NCBI GenBank assembly: GCA_046263195.1
Contig: JBHELG010000018.1
Location: forward strand, 1-24,125
Reading direction: 5' to 3'
Length of the DNA stretch: 24,125 bases
From: JBHELG01 sp046263195
GTDB taxonomy: Bacteria; Actinomycetota; Nitriliruptoria; Nitriliruptorales; JAHWKO01
Below are positions 7,311 through 14,540 of the stretch, piece after piece. A model generated the notes under the pieces. It was not told where the DNA came from, searched no databases, and was given only the letters and a program-made list of their open reading frames with translations. The stretch's first letter is position 1. Each line of letters opens with the position of its first letter. Made by a program: the position numbers and the translations under genes.

Positions 7311-8438
7311 TTAGTCGCGCAGAATCCAAAACAGGCGGGCCGGCTTTGCCTGCAGATTGCGCCAGCCCATGACTGGCACCTTGGTGGCTAGGAGGGCGTC
7401 GCCAGCTCGCATGACGGGCGTTGCGCTACCCAGGTCGATCTGGATTAGTCCGGCGGCAACCAGCACCAATTCCAATCCCTTGTGAGGCATGGGAGGAGTG
7501 CCCATCTCCCCTGGCTGCAGATGCACGAGGTAGGTACGCAGGCCCAGGTTGGAGTCGTCCAGCAACGCCACTGATGGTTGGCTGGCGCCGAGGCGGTCGC
7601 GGCGTGCCAGCACGTAATTGGGGGCATGCTGGGTGGAAAGCAGCTCATCGAGACTGATCCCCAGCTCCTCGGACAGCTTGAGCAGGGTGTCCAACGACAG
7701 GCCACGCCGGCCGGCTTCGGCTTGCGAGATGGCGCTAGGGGACACTCCCGCCAGCCGGCTCAAATCCGCCTGGTTGAGGTGGCGCTGCTGACGCAGCCGC
7801 CTCAGACCCTCTCCCAACCGCCCCAGCGCCCGCTCCTCTCGCAGCCTCACCCCGCCGGCATCAGAGACTTCGATTCGCACCAACCGGCCCTGCACATGGG
7901 GAGGCCTGCCTTCGGCCTTCACGACCCGTAAGTGCTCGCGGTCAACCTCCAGCACCGACTGGGTGACCTTCTCCACCTCCTGCAGGAACGAGCTTCCCAA
8001 TGTTCGACGGGAGGCCCGCCAGTAGGCCAGCGCACCCAGATCGAACATGAGCGGGCAGAGGCGGGTGAACAGCCTGAGGGCTGCCTCGCGACCCCAGCGC
8101 TGGGCAAGCACATCCAGGCCGTCAACCACCAGCCGATCCCATACACCGGCAGACCCGGCCACGGCCTGCTCGAGGACAGCCGGGTCTGCGATCGACCCGC
8201 GTGGACGAGCATCCAGCACGGTGACAGTGGGTCCTAGACGAGCTGCTACTGCCTGCGGCGCGCTCCTGGTCGTCACGTACCAGCATTTGGCTGCCTGCTG
8301 CTGCCCTTCTGCGAGAAATGCGTGCTCGACGCGAGCGAGGAGTTCGGGTTCCTCGCCGACCCAGACCACGTTGTCGCCGGCGATCAACCCGCCCAGCAGT
8401 ACGTCGAGGTCTTCGACACCACTGCTTTGACGATCCAC
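7311..8438 (-). CDS. KaiC-like ATPase-fold / XRE HTH / cupin fusion regulator
   Basis: The protein has 375 residues, with GTG at 8436-8438 after GGGAGGGG. Residues 1-195 resemble the RecA/KaiC fold: GVEDLDVLLGGLIAGDN matches the KaiC entry motif, and LVVDGLD near 103 sits where Walker B is expected. The Walker A position (about 21-30, GDNVVWVGEE) lacks GK[TS], so ATP hydrolysis is doubtful. Residues 206-265 are an XRE helix-turn-helix (GLRRLRQQRHLNQADLSRLAGVSPSAIS). Residues 290-375 form a small cupin (LQPGEMGTPPMPHKGLELVLVAAG), the usual effector-binding end of XRE-cupin regulators. It diverges from the gene at 8543 across a 104-bp region holding the conserved repeat, so it probably controls itself and that gene. 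This is inference. Confidence 0.82.
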   Translation of the reverse strand: MDRQSSGVEDLDVLLGGLIAGDNVVWVGEEPELLARVEHAFLAEGQQQAAKCWYVTTRSAPQAVAARLGPTVTVLDARPRGSIADPAVLEQAVAGSAGVWDRLVVDGLDVLAQRWGREAALRLFTRLCPLMFDLGALAYWRASRRTLGSSFLQEVEKVTQSVLEVDREHLRVVKAEGRPPHVQGRLVRIEVSDAGGVRLREERALGRLGEGLRRLRQQRHLNQADLSRLAGVSPSAISQAEAGRRGLSLDTLLKLSEELGISLDELLSTQHAPNYVLARRDRLGASQPSVALLDDSNLGLRTYLVHLQPGEMGTPPMPHKGLELVLVAAGLIQIDLGSATPVMRAGDALLATKVPVMGWRNLQAKPARLFWILRD

Positions 8439-8466
8439 CCCCGCCCCTCCCGACCTTCCCTCTTTA

Positions 8467-8516
8467 TAAGCAACGCTAAAGACAAGTACTCGTCATCGGC
8501 AACCACCGTTCAACTG
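8467..8516. promoter_or_regulatory. Two-part repeat, copy 1 (candidate operator)
   Basis: Box A, TAAGCAACGCTAAAGACA (8467-8484), is followed after 23 bases by box B, GTTCAACTG (8508-8516). Both recur unchanged and with identical spacing at 10007-10056. This copy sits between the divergent KaiC-like/XRE/cupin gene and the membrane/stress gene at 8543. On the minus strand TATAAA (8462-8467) abuts box A and could be the regulator's -10. The location fits an operator for that regulator. Confidence 0.55.
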
Positions 8517-8542
8517 CCCTGAGATAACCGGGTGGAAACAAC

Positions 8543-9302
8543 ATGATCCTTCTCCCGCTCGGGGTCCTGACGTGGCTGCTGGTTGGTCCCAGCTTGGCCT
8601 GGCTGATGCGCCGGCGTGGCTATGACCCCTTTCCGTGGCTCTTGCTCGGGCTGATGGGGGGGCCACTGGCGGTGATCCTTGCGTTCGGGAAGCTGGCCTG
8701 GCCCACCTCCGACTGCCCACGTGTCCTCGCGCCCGGCCACGTGCAGCAGGGAAACCTTGACGTGCTGGTCAACCTCGATCCCTCACCACGATCGGTGGAC
8801 GCCGCAGCCAAGGCCCTGACTCACCTACGCCCGTGGCTGCGCACACTCGGCCTCACCCGGGTGCTACCACGAGGAGGCGGGCGGCTCGCAGAGCGACGCA
8901 ATGCCGCCGAGCTGGGCCGAGATGCAGCCGCCCTGGGAGTACCCGGCGCACACCTGGTTCTGCTCTTCGGACGTCCCGAACAGGCCCTCCGCCAATACGC
9001 CGCCACCGTCAACTGCACACTGGTAGTCGCCACGGGACGGCCTGGCCTTGGCTCAGGCCCTGCACCAAGGCGGACAGGTAGCCGCCGAAGCGACGGACAT
9101 CGCCAGAATCCTAGCCACGGCCTCGATGATCGAATCGCGCTCCGCCGTATCCGTCTCGGCCCAAGTGAAACGGCCAGTGATGGTGCAAAAACCCAGAAAG
9201 GAGGGAGAAGTGAACCCTTCGCCCGGCGAACCGCCCATGACCGTTCCCAGCAGCAGAACAGCGGGTCCAAGGCCCGTGACCGAGACCAGGCCCGCGCCAT
9301 GA
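8543..9302 (+). pseudogene. Membrane-anchored universal-stress-like protein (one frameshift)
   Basis: ATG at 8543 opens two transmembrane helices (about residues 3-22 and 32-50). A soluble domain follows that resembles the universal stress protein fold: NLDVLVNLDPSPRSVDAAAK at the start, then HLVLLFGRPEQALRQYAATV and CTLVVAT, matching the USP G-x-P-x-x-x-I-x-x-x-A and D-L-V-V-V strands. At about 9035 the frame fails. The next frame continues DGLALAQALHQGGQVAAEA to a TGA at 9300-9302 that overlaps the next ATG as ATGA, so it is evidently the genuine ending. One extra G in a GGG run accounts for this. Without the shift the frame runs on artificially to 9583. The USP match is suggestive, not certain. 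Confidence 0.55.
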
Positions 9303-9583
9303 CCCAACCAGACTCCATCGTTCCCGACGACCACGACTACCAGGAAACCGCCTGCCTGGCGGCCCTGGCCGTGGGACTGGCCTACTCACAACGCGACCGC
9401 CAGAGCTGCATCGACGCACTCGCCTGCGCCCATCCCCGGCAGCTGCGTGGTGCCCGCGAGCGCACAAAAGGGCTGGTCTCCGTCGAGGCTGACATGCGAC
9501 AGACGGCCATCGACCTGCTCACCGCCGCGATCCACCACACACAGATGACAGAAGAGAACCATGCGCGATCTCAACTGTCCTGA
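9299..9583 (+). CDS. Small helical protein, translationally coupled
   Basis: The protein has 94 residues. Its ATG shares ATGA with the stop of the upstream membrane/stress gene, the usual sign of translational coupling. The sequence is acidic at the N-terminus (DSIVPDDHDYQETACLAALA) and predicted mostly helical. There is no signal peptide, membrane segment or recognised motif. Its single operon partner and the operator-like repeat upstream suggest that it acts with the membrane/stress protein under the KaiC-like/XRE/cupin regulator. Function unknown. Confidence 0.55.
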   Translation: MTQPDSIVPDDHDYQETACLAALAVGLAYSQRDRQSCIDALACAHPRQLRGARERTKGLVSVEADMRQTAIDLLTAAIHHTQMTEENHARSQLS

Positions 9584-10006
9584 CCCAGACCACGACCCCC
9601 TTCGACCGGGAGAGCCCAGCAGCATTGTGGAAGAACCGCGCGACCGGTTCGTGGGAATGGTTGGTTCCACCCAGCAACTGTCCATGTCGCCTGCTCTCCG
9701 CGTCCCCCGAGGTAGGTACCTGCGCCTGCTCCTGTCGACTCTCCGCCGTTCCGATCGGGCACACGGGAGCCCCTCGCCAGCAGCTGAACACTCAAGCCTC
9801 GGCCGAAACAACCGGAGGGGACTGCGCCGAACGGCGAGTCGGCGCTGTCCCGTAGGGAGTCGGCACACGCTCGACCGAGGGTGGCGAAAACAGGTCCCAC
9901 TAGCACTATCCCGCGGTTACGACACGCCATCCAGGGCTGCAACACCACGTCTCACGACACTGCTGCTTAACGATTCAAATGACCCTCGTCGTATGAGCTA
10001 AATCGC
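9584..10006. other. Low-confidence coding region
   Basis: No frame is convincing. An ORF from ATG 9561, overlapping the previous gene, starts in a protein-like way (MRDLNCPDPDHDPLRPG) but soon becomes Arg/Ser-rich. Another frame carries ALWKNRATGSWEWLVPPSNC and a cysteine-rich stretch, ending at 9855. They could be parts of one frameshifted gene, but nothing is recognisable. The last 50 bases become AT-richer and lead into the second repeat copy. Confidence 0.3.
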
Positions 10007-10056
10007 GTAAGCAACGCTAAAGACACCTAAACGCCGACTTCGCGTCTTGTTCAACT
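10007..10056. promoter_or_regulatory. Two-part repeat, copy 2 (candidate operator)
   Basis: This is the identical 18-bp box A (10007-10024) and 9-bp box B (10048-10056) of the copy at 8467, again 23 bases apart. The bases between the boxes differ, so selection on the boxes rather than a recent duplication is likely. It ends 21 bases before an ATG at 10078 that has a perfect AGGAGG, implying a second transcription unit under the same control. Confidence 0.55.
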
Positions 10057-10077
10057 GGTAAGCGCAAGGAGGCAAAC

Positions 10078-10299
10078 ATGGGTCCTGTGACCTTCGCTGC
10101 CAAGCTCCAGAGAGTTGTTGGCAATGGCCGTTTGAGACAAAGACGGGTCAGGCGAACGGCAATACGCCGCTACCGCCAAATGCTCCGGGGAGGCCGCCAC
10201 GGACAGCCTGGACGGCCCACGCGATGCCCAGGCGGTCACACGAGCCGAAGACGGCGTCGTCAGATGGCCTCAATACCCGGTCCGACCACCAAGCCGTGA
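10078..10299 (+). CDS. Small basic ORF behind the second repeat copy
   Basis: ATG follows AGGAGG at a spacing of 5 and lies 21 bases after box B of the repeat, so initiation here is well supported. The first 20 residues (MGPVTFAAKLQRVVGNGRLR) look protein-like. The rest of the 73-residue frame is very rich in Arg, Gly and Pro and resembles shifted high-GC DNA, so the true product may be shorter or the frame may be broken after about residue 22. No family is recognised. Confidence 0.35.
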   Translation: MGPVTFAAKLQRVVGNGRLRQRRVRRTAIRRYRQMLRGGRHGQPGRPTRCPGGHTSRRRRRQMASIPGPTTKP

Positions 10300-10552
10300 G
10301 AACGCGTGCAATCGATCCTGCGGCTTCTCAGGCGATCAGCCCGCTGCCGTGGACCGTTGACGCAGCCCCCTGGGACTCTGTCCCCACAGACAGCCGGGCA
10401 CCCTCGTCCCGCGCCCCAGGGACGCCCCGCGCGCACATGCCGCATCCCAGGGGGCTTCGCCAGCGGCCGCCACGCCCAGCCGCACTCACGGTCTCCGCAA
10501 TGCGGACTGGGGAACACCAGGCGGCCGCTCCACCGGTAAGACAGGAGCACCC
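10300..10552. other. No recognisable gene
   Basis: All frames here are Pro/Arg/Ser-rich, as expected of non-coding or decayed high-GC DNA. No RNA gene, repeat or motif is visible. The stretch links the small basic ORF to the microprotein-like ORF at 10553. Confidence 0.4.
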
Positions 10553-10659
10553 GTGAACGAATGGCAGATTGTTCTCACAGTGCTGGTCGGCGTACGGCCA
10601 TCACCTGGCCGATCATCGGACGGGCCTCCAGAGGCCACAGCCGAGACGACTACCAATAA
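10553..10659 (+). pseudogene. Possible single-pass microprotein, frameshifted
   Basis: GTG at 10553 has GGAG 7 bases upstream and opens with NEWQIVLTVLVGV, a membrane-helix-like start. The frame then turns Ser/Pro-rich. One base back the sequence continues ITWPIIGRASRGHSRDDYQ to TAA at 10657, completing a 35-residue protein with one helix and a polar tail. One missing base near 10597 joins the two. It is short, so chance remains plausible. Confidence 0.33.
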
Positions 10660-10895
10660 CTCTTCGCGTGTTACAGCGGGCCCGTATTCATCGGCAAATC
10701 CCGCTCTAGCGTGCACCCCCACACCTCTGGTTCCACTACCTCCATTAGTTGCTCTTAGAGCCCGGGTCGACGAGCTGACGTCCTTTCAGTAGTCACGAGC
10801 GTTGCACCATCAGGTGCCGTGTCCGGCAATGATCCACGGACGCCGGTAATGCAGGCCGCGTTACAAACGGTTGGACGGAACCGAAGGGAGGCGGT

Positions 10896-11321
10896 GTGGA
10901 AAACCCAAGTGACGAGGAACTGCTTCGCGTCTATCAGGCGTACCGCACGATAGCGGTAGTGGGGGCCTCGACATCCCCTGACAAGGCCGCCCACTTCGTG
11001 CCTGAGTACCTGAAAGACCAGGGGTTCGAGGTTGTTCCGGTCAACCCGGGCGCCGATGAGGTCTTGGGTGAGCAGGCACATGCCAGTCTGGAGGAGATAG
11101 ACGGGTCGATCGACGTGGTCGTGGTGTTCCGCTCGTCAGAGGAAGCGCCCGACATCGCCCGCCAGGCCGTGGACGCTGGCGCCAAGGTGATATGGCTACA
11201 GGAGGGGATCGTTTCGCAAGAGGCTGCCTCCATCGCCCGTGATACAGGCCTCACCGTCGTGATGGACCGCTGCATTGGACGCACACATGGCCAGCTCGGC
11301 CTCGGACCGGGACCAGACTGA
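10896..11321 (+). CDS. CoA-binding domain protein (YccU-type)
   Basis: The protein has 141 residues. GTG at 10896 follows AGGGAGG. The Rossmann-like CoA-binding domain is complete: TIAVVGASTSPDKAAHFVPEYLKDQGF, then VVPVNPGADEVLGE, IDVVVVFRSSEEAP and VIWLQEGIVSQEAASIARDTG, ending with the family's VVMDRCIGRTH. This matches small stand-alone CoA-binding proteins in length and motif order. They are cytosolic and bind CoA or its thioesters; a catalytic role is not established. There is no clear operon partner: DNA on both sides is poor in coding potential. Confidence 0.9.
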   Translation: MENPSDEELLRVYQAYRTIAVVGASTSPDKAAHFVPEYLKDQGFEVVPVNPGADEVLGEQAHASLEEIDGSIDVVVVFRSSEEAPDIARQAVDAGAKVIWLQEGIVSQEAASIARDTGLTVVMDRCIGRTHGQLGLGPGPD

Positions 11322-11440
11322 GCAGAGCTCCTCGTGCGCACAGGAGCGCGGTTCAACGACTGCCACCGCGACCTCCCCGGGGAACCTCCAGAGTTCGCAG
11401 ACGATGAGCTTTCTAACGCCCCACTTGTTGGGTGAAAGAC

Positions 11441-11469
11441 TTGACAGACGTGCGGAGACGAAGCATAGT
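11441..11469 (+). promoter_or_regulatory. Sigma-70-type promoter
   Basis: A perfect -35 TTGACA (11441-11446) is followed after 17 bases by CATAGT (11464-11469), a 4 of 6 match to TATAAT. This is the best consensus promoter I see in the window. The local DNA is AT-rich against the high-GC background. Start of transcription would fall inside the palindrome that follows. Confidence 0.5.
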
Positions 11470-11470
11470 T

Positions 11471-11496
11471 CTAAAGATAACAGACGTTAGCTTTAG
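11471..11496. promoter_or_regulatory. Palindromic operator overlapping the +1 region
   Basis: CTAAAG and TAAC on the left face GTTA and CTTTAG on the right, giving a 26-bp palindrome with one mismatched pair and a 4-base centre (AGAC). It starts 2 bases after the -10. This is the position and symmetry of a repressor site for a dimeric HTH protein. Its left arm CTAAAGATA resembles CTAAAGACA in the 18-bp boxes at 8467 and 10007. Confidence 0.5.
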
Positions 11497-11511
11497 AAGG
11501 GCGGCAGCCTC

Positions 11512-11972
11512 GTGGCCCGCGCACAGAACACCCAGCAGTCCTGGCGCCCGCGGCCGTCGTGCTGGCGGCCTACGTTGTCTCGATTTCCCAGCTGCAGCGA
11601 GCAGTGGACACCGCTTTTCAGCTCGCGGTGGTCGCCTGCGGGCCACCCCTCCAAGCTCGAGGTCCGAAGCACCGGCGCGATCCCCGCGGTTACACGATGA
11701 ACAGAGCCCTGCGGGTCCAAGAATGCGGCCCACATGCAGGCCGAGACGGCCAACAGGGGGCCGACCGGTCCCCGCCTCCTCGCCACCCCTCTGCTCAGCC
11801 CAACGCCCTGTTTCCCCAGAGGCGAACTCCAGGGCAGGTCGCAGGGCTGTCGCCACGCAGGAGATGGCCGCTGCCCTCTCGGCCGGGACAAGTCCCACGT
11901 GCATGGCGTCCGGTCGAAGCGCGCGCCTACCCCAGTTGCAGCTTCTCACCGCTGGCCGAAGACCCAACGTGA
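11512..11972 (+). pseudogene. Degraded membrane-protein-like ORF behind the palindrome
   Basis: GTG at 11512 begins 15 bases after the palindrome with ARAQNTQQS. One base back, the adjoining frame reads LAPAAVVLAAYVVSISQLQR, then VDTAFQLAVVACG, a plausible membrane helix and amphipathic segment. Beyond about 11640 the sequence is Arg/Pro-rich in every frame to 11972, so any original gene is decayed or was very short. No family is recognised. It is the first possible gene for the promoter and operator above. Confidence 0.3.
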
Positions 11973-11993
11973 ATTCAACCCGGGAGGCGAGTA

Positions 11994-12382
11994 GTGCACC
12001 CCGATAACCCCGGACCGTCGGCGCTCAACCTTCTCAGCCGTAGCGGACGCCCCACCTCGAGCCGCACCGGAGGAGTCGTCATCCCTCTGCGCTCCCGGCG
12101 GGGTCGAACTGCCCCGCCCGACGTGCTCACCGAGCCATGTCGCCCCAGCTTGCGGCGACGCGCCAGCCGTCGCGCCCTGCAGTGCCCGTAGCGGTCGTGG
12201 TGGCTGTCGAACTGGCGCTGTTGGGCCTTGCTGGCCTCGCGATGTGGTGGGCGGCTTTGGGCTGGGCTACCGGCCAGCGGGAATGGTTTGCATTGGCCGC
12301 GGCAGGGTGGGTCGTGTCCCTCCATCTGCCGCTGGTGGTGGTCGCCGTCTGGTTGCGGCGTCGCAGCCACCACAGGAGCTGA
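11994..12382 (+). CDS. Small two-helix membrane protein
   Basis: The certain part is the 81-residue frame from ATG 12137 to 12382. It has two transmembrane helices (VPVAVVVAVELALLGLAGLA and a second ending LPLVVVAVWL) and a basic RRRSHHRS tail, giving a small inner-membrane protein. No good ribosome binding site precedes 12137. A better one (GGGAGG before GTG 11994) opens another frame that runs through this point, and loss of one base near 12135 would fuse them into a protein of about 129 residues. I give the longer extent because of that site. A GC hairpin lies at 12097-12118 within it. Function unknown. Confidence 0.45.
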
Positions 12383-12449
12383 ATCGGATGCGGTCAATCC
12401 ACGCGTCCGCCCCCTGAAACCGGCACCTCACCTGAGGAGATGATGCAGC

Positions 12450-13130
12450 ATGAGACTCTTTCTTGATACCGCAAACCTCGACGAGATGCGGGAGGCGGCA
12501 CGCTGGGGCGTGTTGCGCGGTGTCACCACGAATCCCAGCCTCGTCGTCAAAGAGCAGCGGGACTTCCTGCCACTCGTCAAGCAAATCTGCTCGATCGTGG
12601 ACGGTGAGGTGTCGGTCGAGACGGCGTCCGACGATCCCGACACCCTGCTGAGACAGGCTCACGACATCGTTCAGATCGCAGGCAACACGATCGTGAAGAT
12701 CGCCTGTACGCCAAACGGGCTCGCCGCGACCCGGCGACTCGCCGGCGAAGGCATCAAAGTCAATATGACGCTCGTGTTCTCGTCTGCCCAGGCGATCCTC
12801 TCAGCCGAAGCGGGCGCCTACATCGTCTCACCCTTCTTGGGTCGCCTCGACGACATCGCAACTCCTGGCCTGGAAGTGCTTGAGGAGATCTGTGAGATCT
12901 ACGAGGTGCAGAGATACGACACGCAGGTCCTGGCCGCCAGCCTCCGACACCCCATCCACGTCGTCGCGGCGGCCAGACTCGGGGCGCACATCGCCACCAT
13001 GCCGTTCAAGGTGCTCGAACAGTTGGTGAAGCATCCCCTCACCGATGCGGGTTTCCAGAAGTTCCTGGCGGACTGGGACAACGCCAAGCCGCACCTGGGC
13101 GAGCTTCCTGCGTCGTATCTCGCGGGGTGA
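12450..13130 (+). CDS. Small transaldolase / fructose-6-phosphate aldolase
   Basis: The protein has 226 residues, the size of the FSA/TalC subfamily. Start ATG 12450 has GAGGAG upstream. Family residues are in place: Asp6 (FLDTAN), Asn28 in TTNPS, and the Schiff-base lysine at 83 (NTIVKIACTPNG). Further blocks are GIKVNMTLVFSSAQAILSAE, VSPFLGRLDD and HPLTDAGFQKFLADW. The enzyme either transfers dihydroxyacetone units in the pentose phosphate pathway (transaldolase) or makes fructose 6-phosphate by aldol addition. The two activities differ by few residues and I do not decide between them. It heads a run of co-directional genes with 25-30-bp gaps. Confidence 0.9.
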   Translation: MRLFLDTANLDEMREAARWGVLRGVTTNPSLVVKEQRDFLPLVKQICSIVDGEVSVETASDDPDTLLRQAHDIVQIAGNTIVKIACTPNGLAATRRLAGEGIKVNMTLVFSSAQAILSAEAGAYIVSPFLGRLDDIATPGLEVLEEICEIYEVQRYDTQVLAASLRHPIHVVAAARLGAHIATMPFKVLEQLVKHPLTDAGFQKFLADWDNAKPHLGELPASYLAG

Positions 13131-13160
13131 GAAGACTCGTTCACTGCGAGGAGGAAGAAG

Positions 13161-13781
13161 ATGGCGAGGCTCTTCTCGATTAGGCCCGTGTTGGCACTCA
13201 AGGGACGTAGGTTCAAGGGGTTGCGAGGTTGGGCCGGAAAGCCGCTGCACCCGCCGCTCACTGACGTCCCCGTTGCGGCCTACGTGCTCGTGGCGATCCT
13301 CGACCTCGTCTCCTACATCGCCGGCTCCCAGGACAGCCCCGGGGTCGCTCGTGACACGTTCGTGGCGGGAACATGGGTGATCATCGCTGGGGTCATCGTG
13401 TCGTTCGGAGCGATCATTACCGGCATCTGGGACTGGTGGAAGGGCATCGAGCGCGACCGCTCCACAGGCTTGATCGGTCGGGCAAAGCACACTCAGGTGT
13501 GGCGCACCATCAACTGGCACGCCACGGTCATGCTCGTCATGACGGGAGTCGTGATCGCCGACATCGTCGTGCGGCTGGCCCAGTACGAGGAGGCGCACAC
13601 GGAGTTGCCGGCCCTGATCTTTTCGGTCGTCGCCGCCGTTCTCGTCTCGTTCGGAGCGATGTATGGAGGGTCTCTCGTCTACGACTACCAGTTCAACGTC
13701 GAGGACCTGGAGGGCTCAACCGCGTGGGACGAGAGCGAGATCGACCAGATGCCTGCGGACAAGCCGCAAGCCGGGTGGTGA
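13161..13781 (+). CDS. DUF2231 four-helix membrane protein
   Basis: The protein has 206 residues. ATG at 13161 follows GAGGAGGAAG, 30 bases after the transaldolase. GKPLHPPLTDVPVAAYVLVAILDL is the DUF2231 signature with its conserved His-Pro. Four hydrophobic helices follow: about residues 38-55, 73-92, 121-140 and 150-170. The C-terminus is acidic and polar. Some DUF2231 members may bind haem or support respiratory chemistry, but this is not established, and only the HP motif and few other histidines are seen. It lies between sugar and pterin genes without a clear metabolic link. Confidence 0.85.
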   Translation: MARLFSIRPVLALKGRRFKGLRGWAGKPLHPPLTDVPVAAYVLVAILDLVSYIAGSQDSPGVARDTFVAGTWVIIAGVIVSFGAIITGIWDWWKGIERDRSTGLIGRAKHTQVWRTINWHATVMLVMTGVVIADIVVRLAQYEEAHTELPALIFSVVAAVLVSFGAMYGGSLVYDYQFNVEDLEGSTAWDESEIDQMPADKPQAGW

Positions 13782-13807
13782 GCCTGCAGCTAAAACAAGG
13801 GACCCAA

Positions 13808-14515
13808 ATGGAGACACATACGCAATCCCACCATGACGGACACAGCAGCGCGGGTCCGCCCGACCTCTCGTACCTGCTCCTCGACCGGGAAGAGACCTCG
13901 CCGTGGGAGCAGGTTCATTCCCGCCATATCCCGCCCGAGAAGTGGAAGAGGTTCGAGGCCTACATGGCCGAGATCTTCGAGACCTTCGGCATGGACCTGA
14001 ACACGGGCGGCACGATAAGGAGCCCCGAGCGCTTCCTGGGTGCGTTGTTCGATTCCACCGCCGGCTACGAAGGCGATCCCAAACTCCTCACGGCCTTTCC
14101 CACCGAATGTCGCGGGGGGCCCGACTGCACGATAAGCCAGGTCATCGAAGGCCCCATCTCCTTCTTCGCGCTGTGCGAACATCACGCGCTGCCCTTCCAC
14201 GGGCGCGCCTACGTGGGCTACATCGCCCACGAGCACATCATCGGCATCTCGAAACTGACCCGCCTCGTGCGCCTGTTCGCCCGCCGCTTCACACTCCAGG
14301 AGCGGATCGGCCAAGAGGTGGCCGACACGCTGGTCCGCGTCCTCAAGCCTCACGGCGTCGCGGTACACCTCGAAGGCGTCCACCTGTGCACCCAGATGCG
14401 GGGCGTGAGGGAAGAGCAATCACGCACATGGACCTCGTTCTGGAGAGGCAACTACGAAAACGACCCGGCGCTGCGCGACGAGTTTCTGCAAGTGGCCCGG
14501 CGCCGGAACGCGTGA
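13808..14515 (+). CDS. folE: GTP cyclohydrolase I
   Basis: The protein has 235 residues. Start ATG 13808 lies 26 bases after DUF2231; a longer in-frame reading from 13373 is antisense-like shadow over that gene. Zinc ligands are visible as Cys123 and His126 in CEHH and Cys194 in HLCTQMRG, as are HEHIIGISKLTRLVRLFARR and TLQERIGQEVADTL, all diagnostic. FolE opens the imidazole ring of GTP to make dihydroneopterin triphosphate for folate or biopterin-type cofactors. The N-terminal 30 residues are His-rich and atypical, and the segment LNTGGTIRSPERFL and the GGPDCTISQVIEGP region diverge from the usual enzyme, so this is a variant subfamily. No other folate genes are adjacent; the neighbours are reductases. 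Confidence 0.9.
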   Translation: METHTQSHHDGHSSAGPPDLSYLLLDREETSPWEQVHSRHIPPEKWKRFEAYMAEIFETFGMDLNTGGTIRSPERFLGALFDSTAGYEGDPKLLTAFPTECRGGPDCTISQVIEGPISFFALCEHHALPFHGRAYVGYIAHEHIIGISKLTRLVRLFARRFTLQERIGQEVADTLVRVLKPHGVAVHLEGVHLCTQMRGVREEQSRTWTSFWRGNYENDPALRDEFLQVARRRNA

Positions 14516-14540
14516 TGAAGCCCGAACCTCGAGGACTTCG

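Noticed and set aside
11413..11967. Minus-strand ORF opposite the palindrome region
   Set aside because: Arg/Gly/Ala-rich with no motif or ribosome binding site; codon pattern fits GC-driven openness.
12097..12118. GGCGGGG/CCCCGCC hairpin
   Set aside because: It has no T-run and lies inside a possible coding frame, so I do not call it a terminator.
13373..13807. N-terminal extension of FolE
   Set aside because: It is a His/Arg-rich shadow of DUF2231; the FolE sequence begins properly at ATG 13808.
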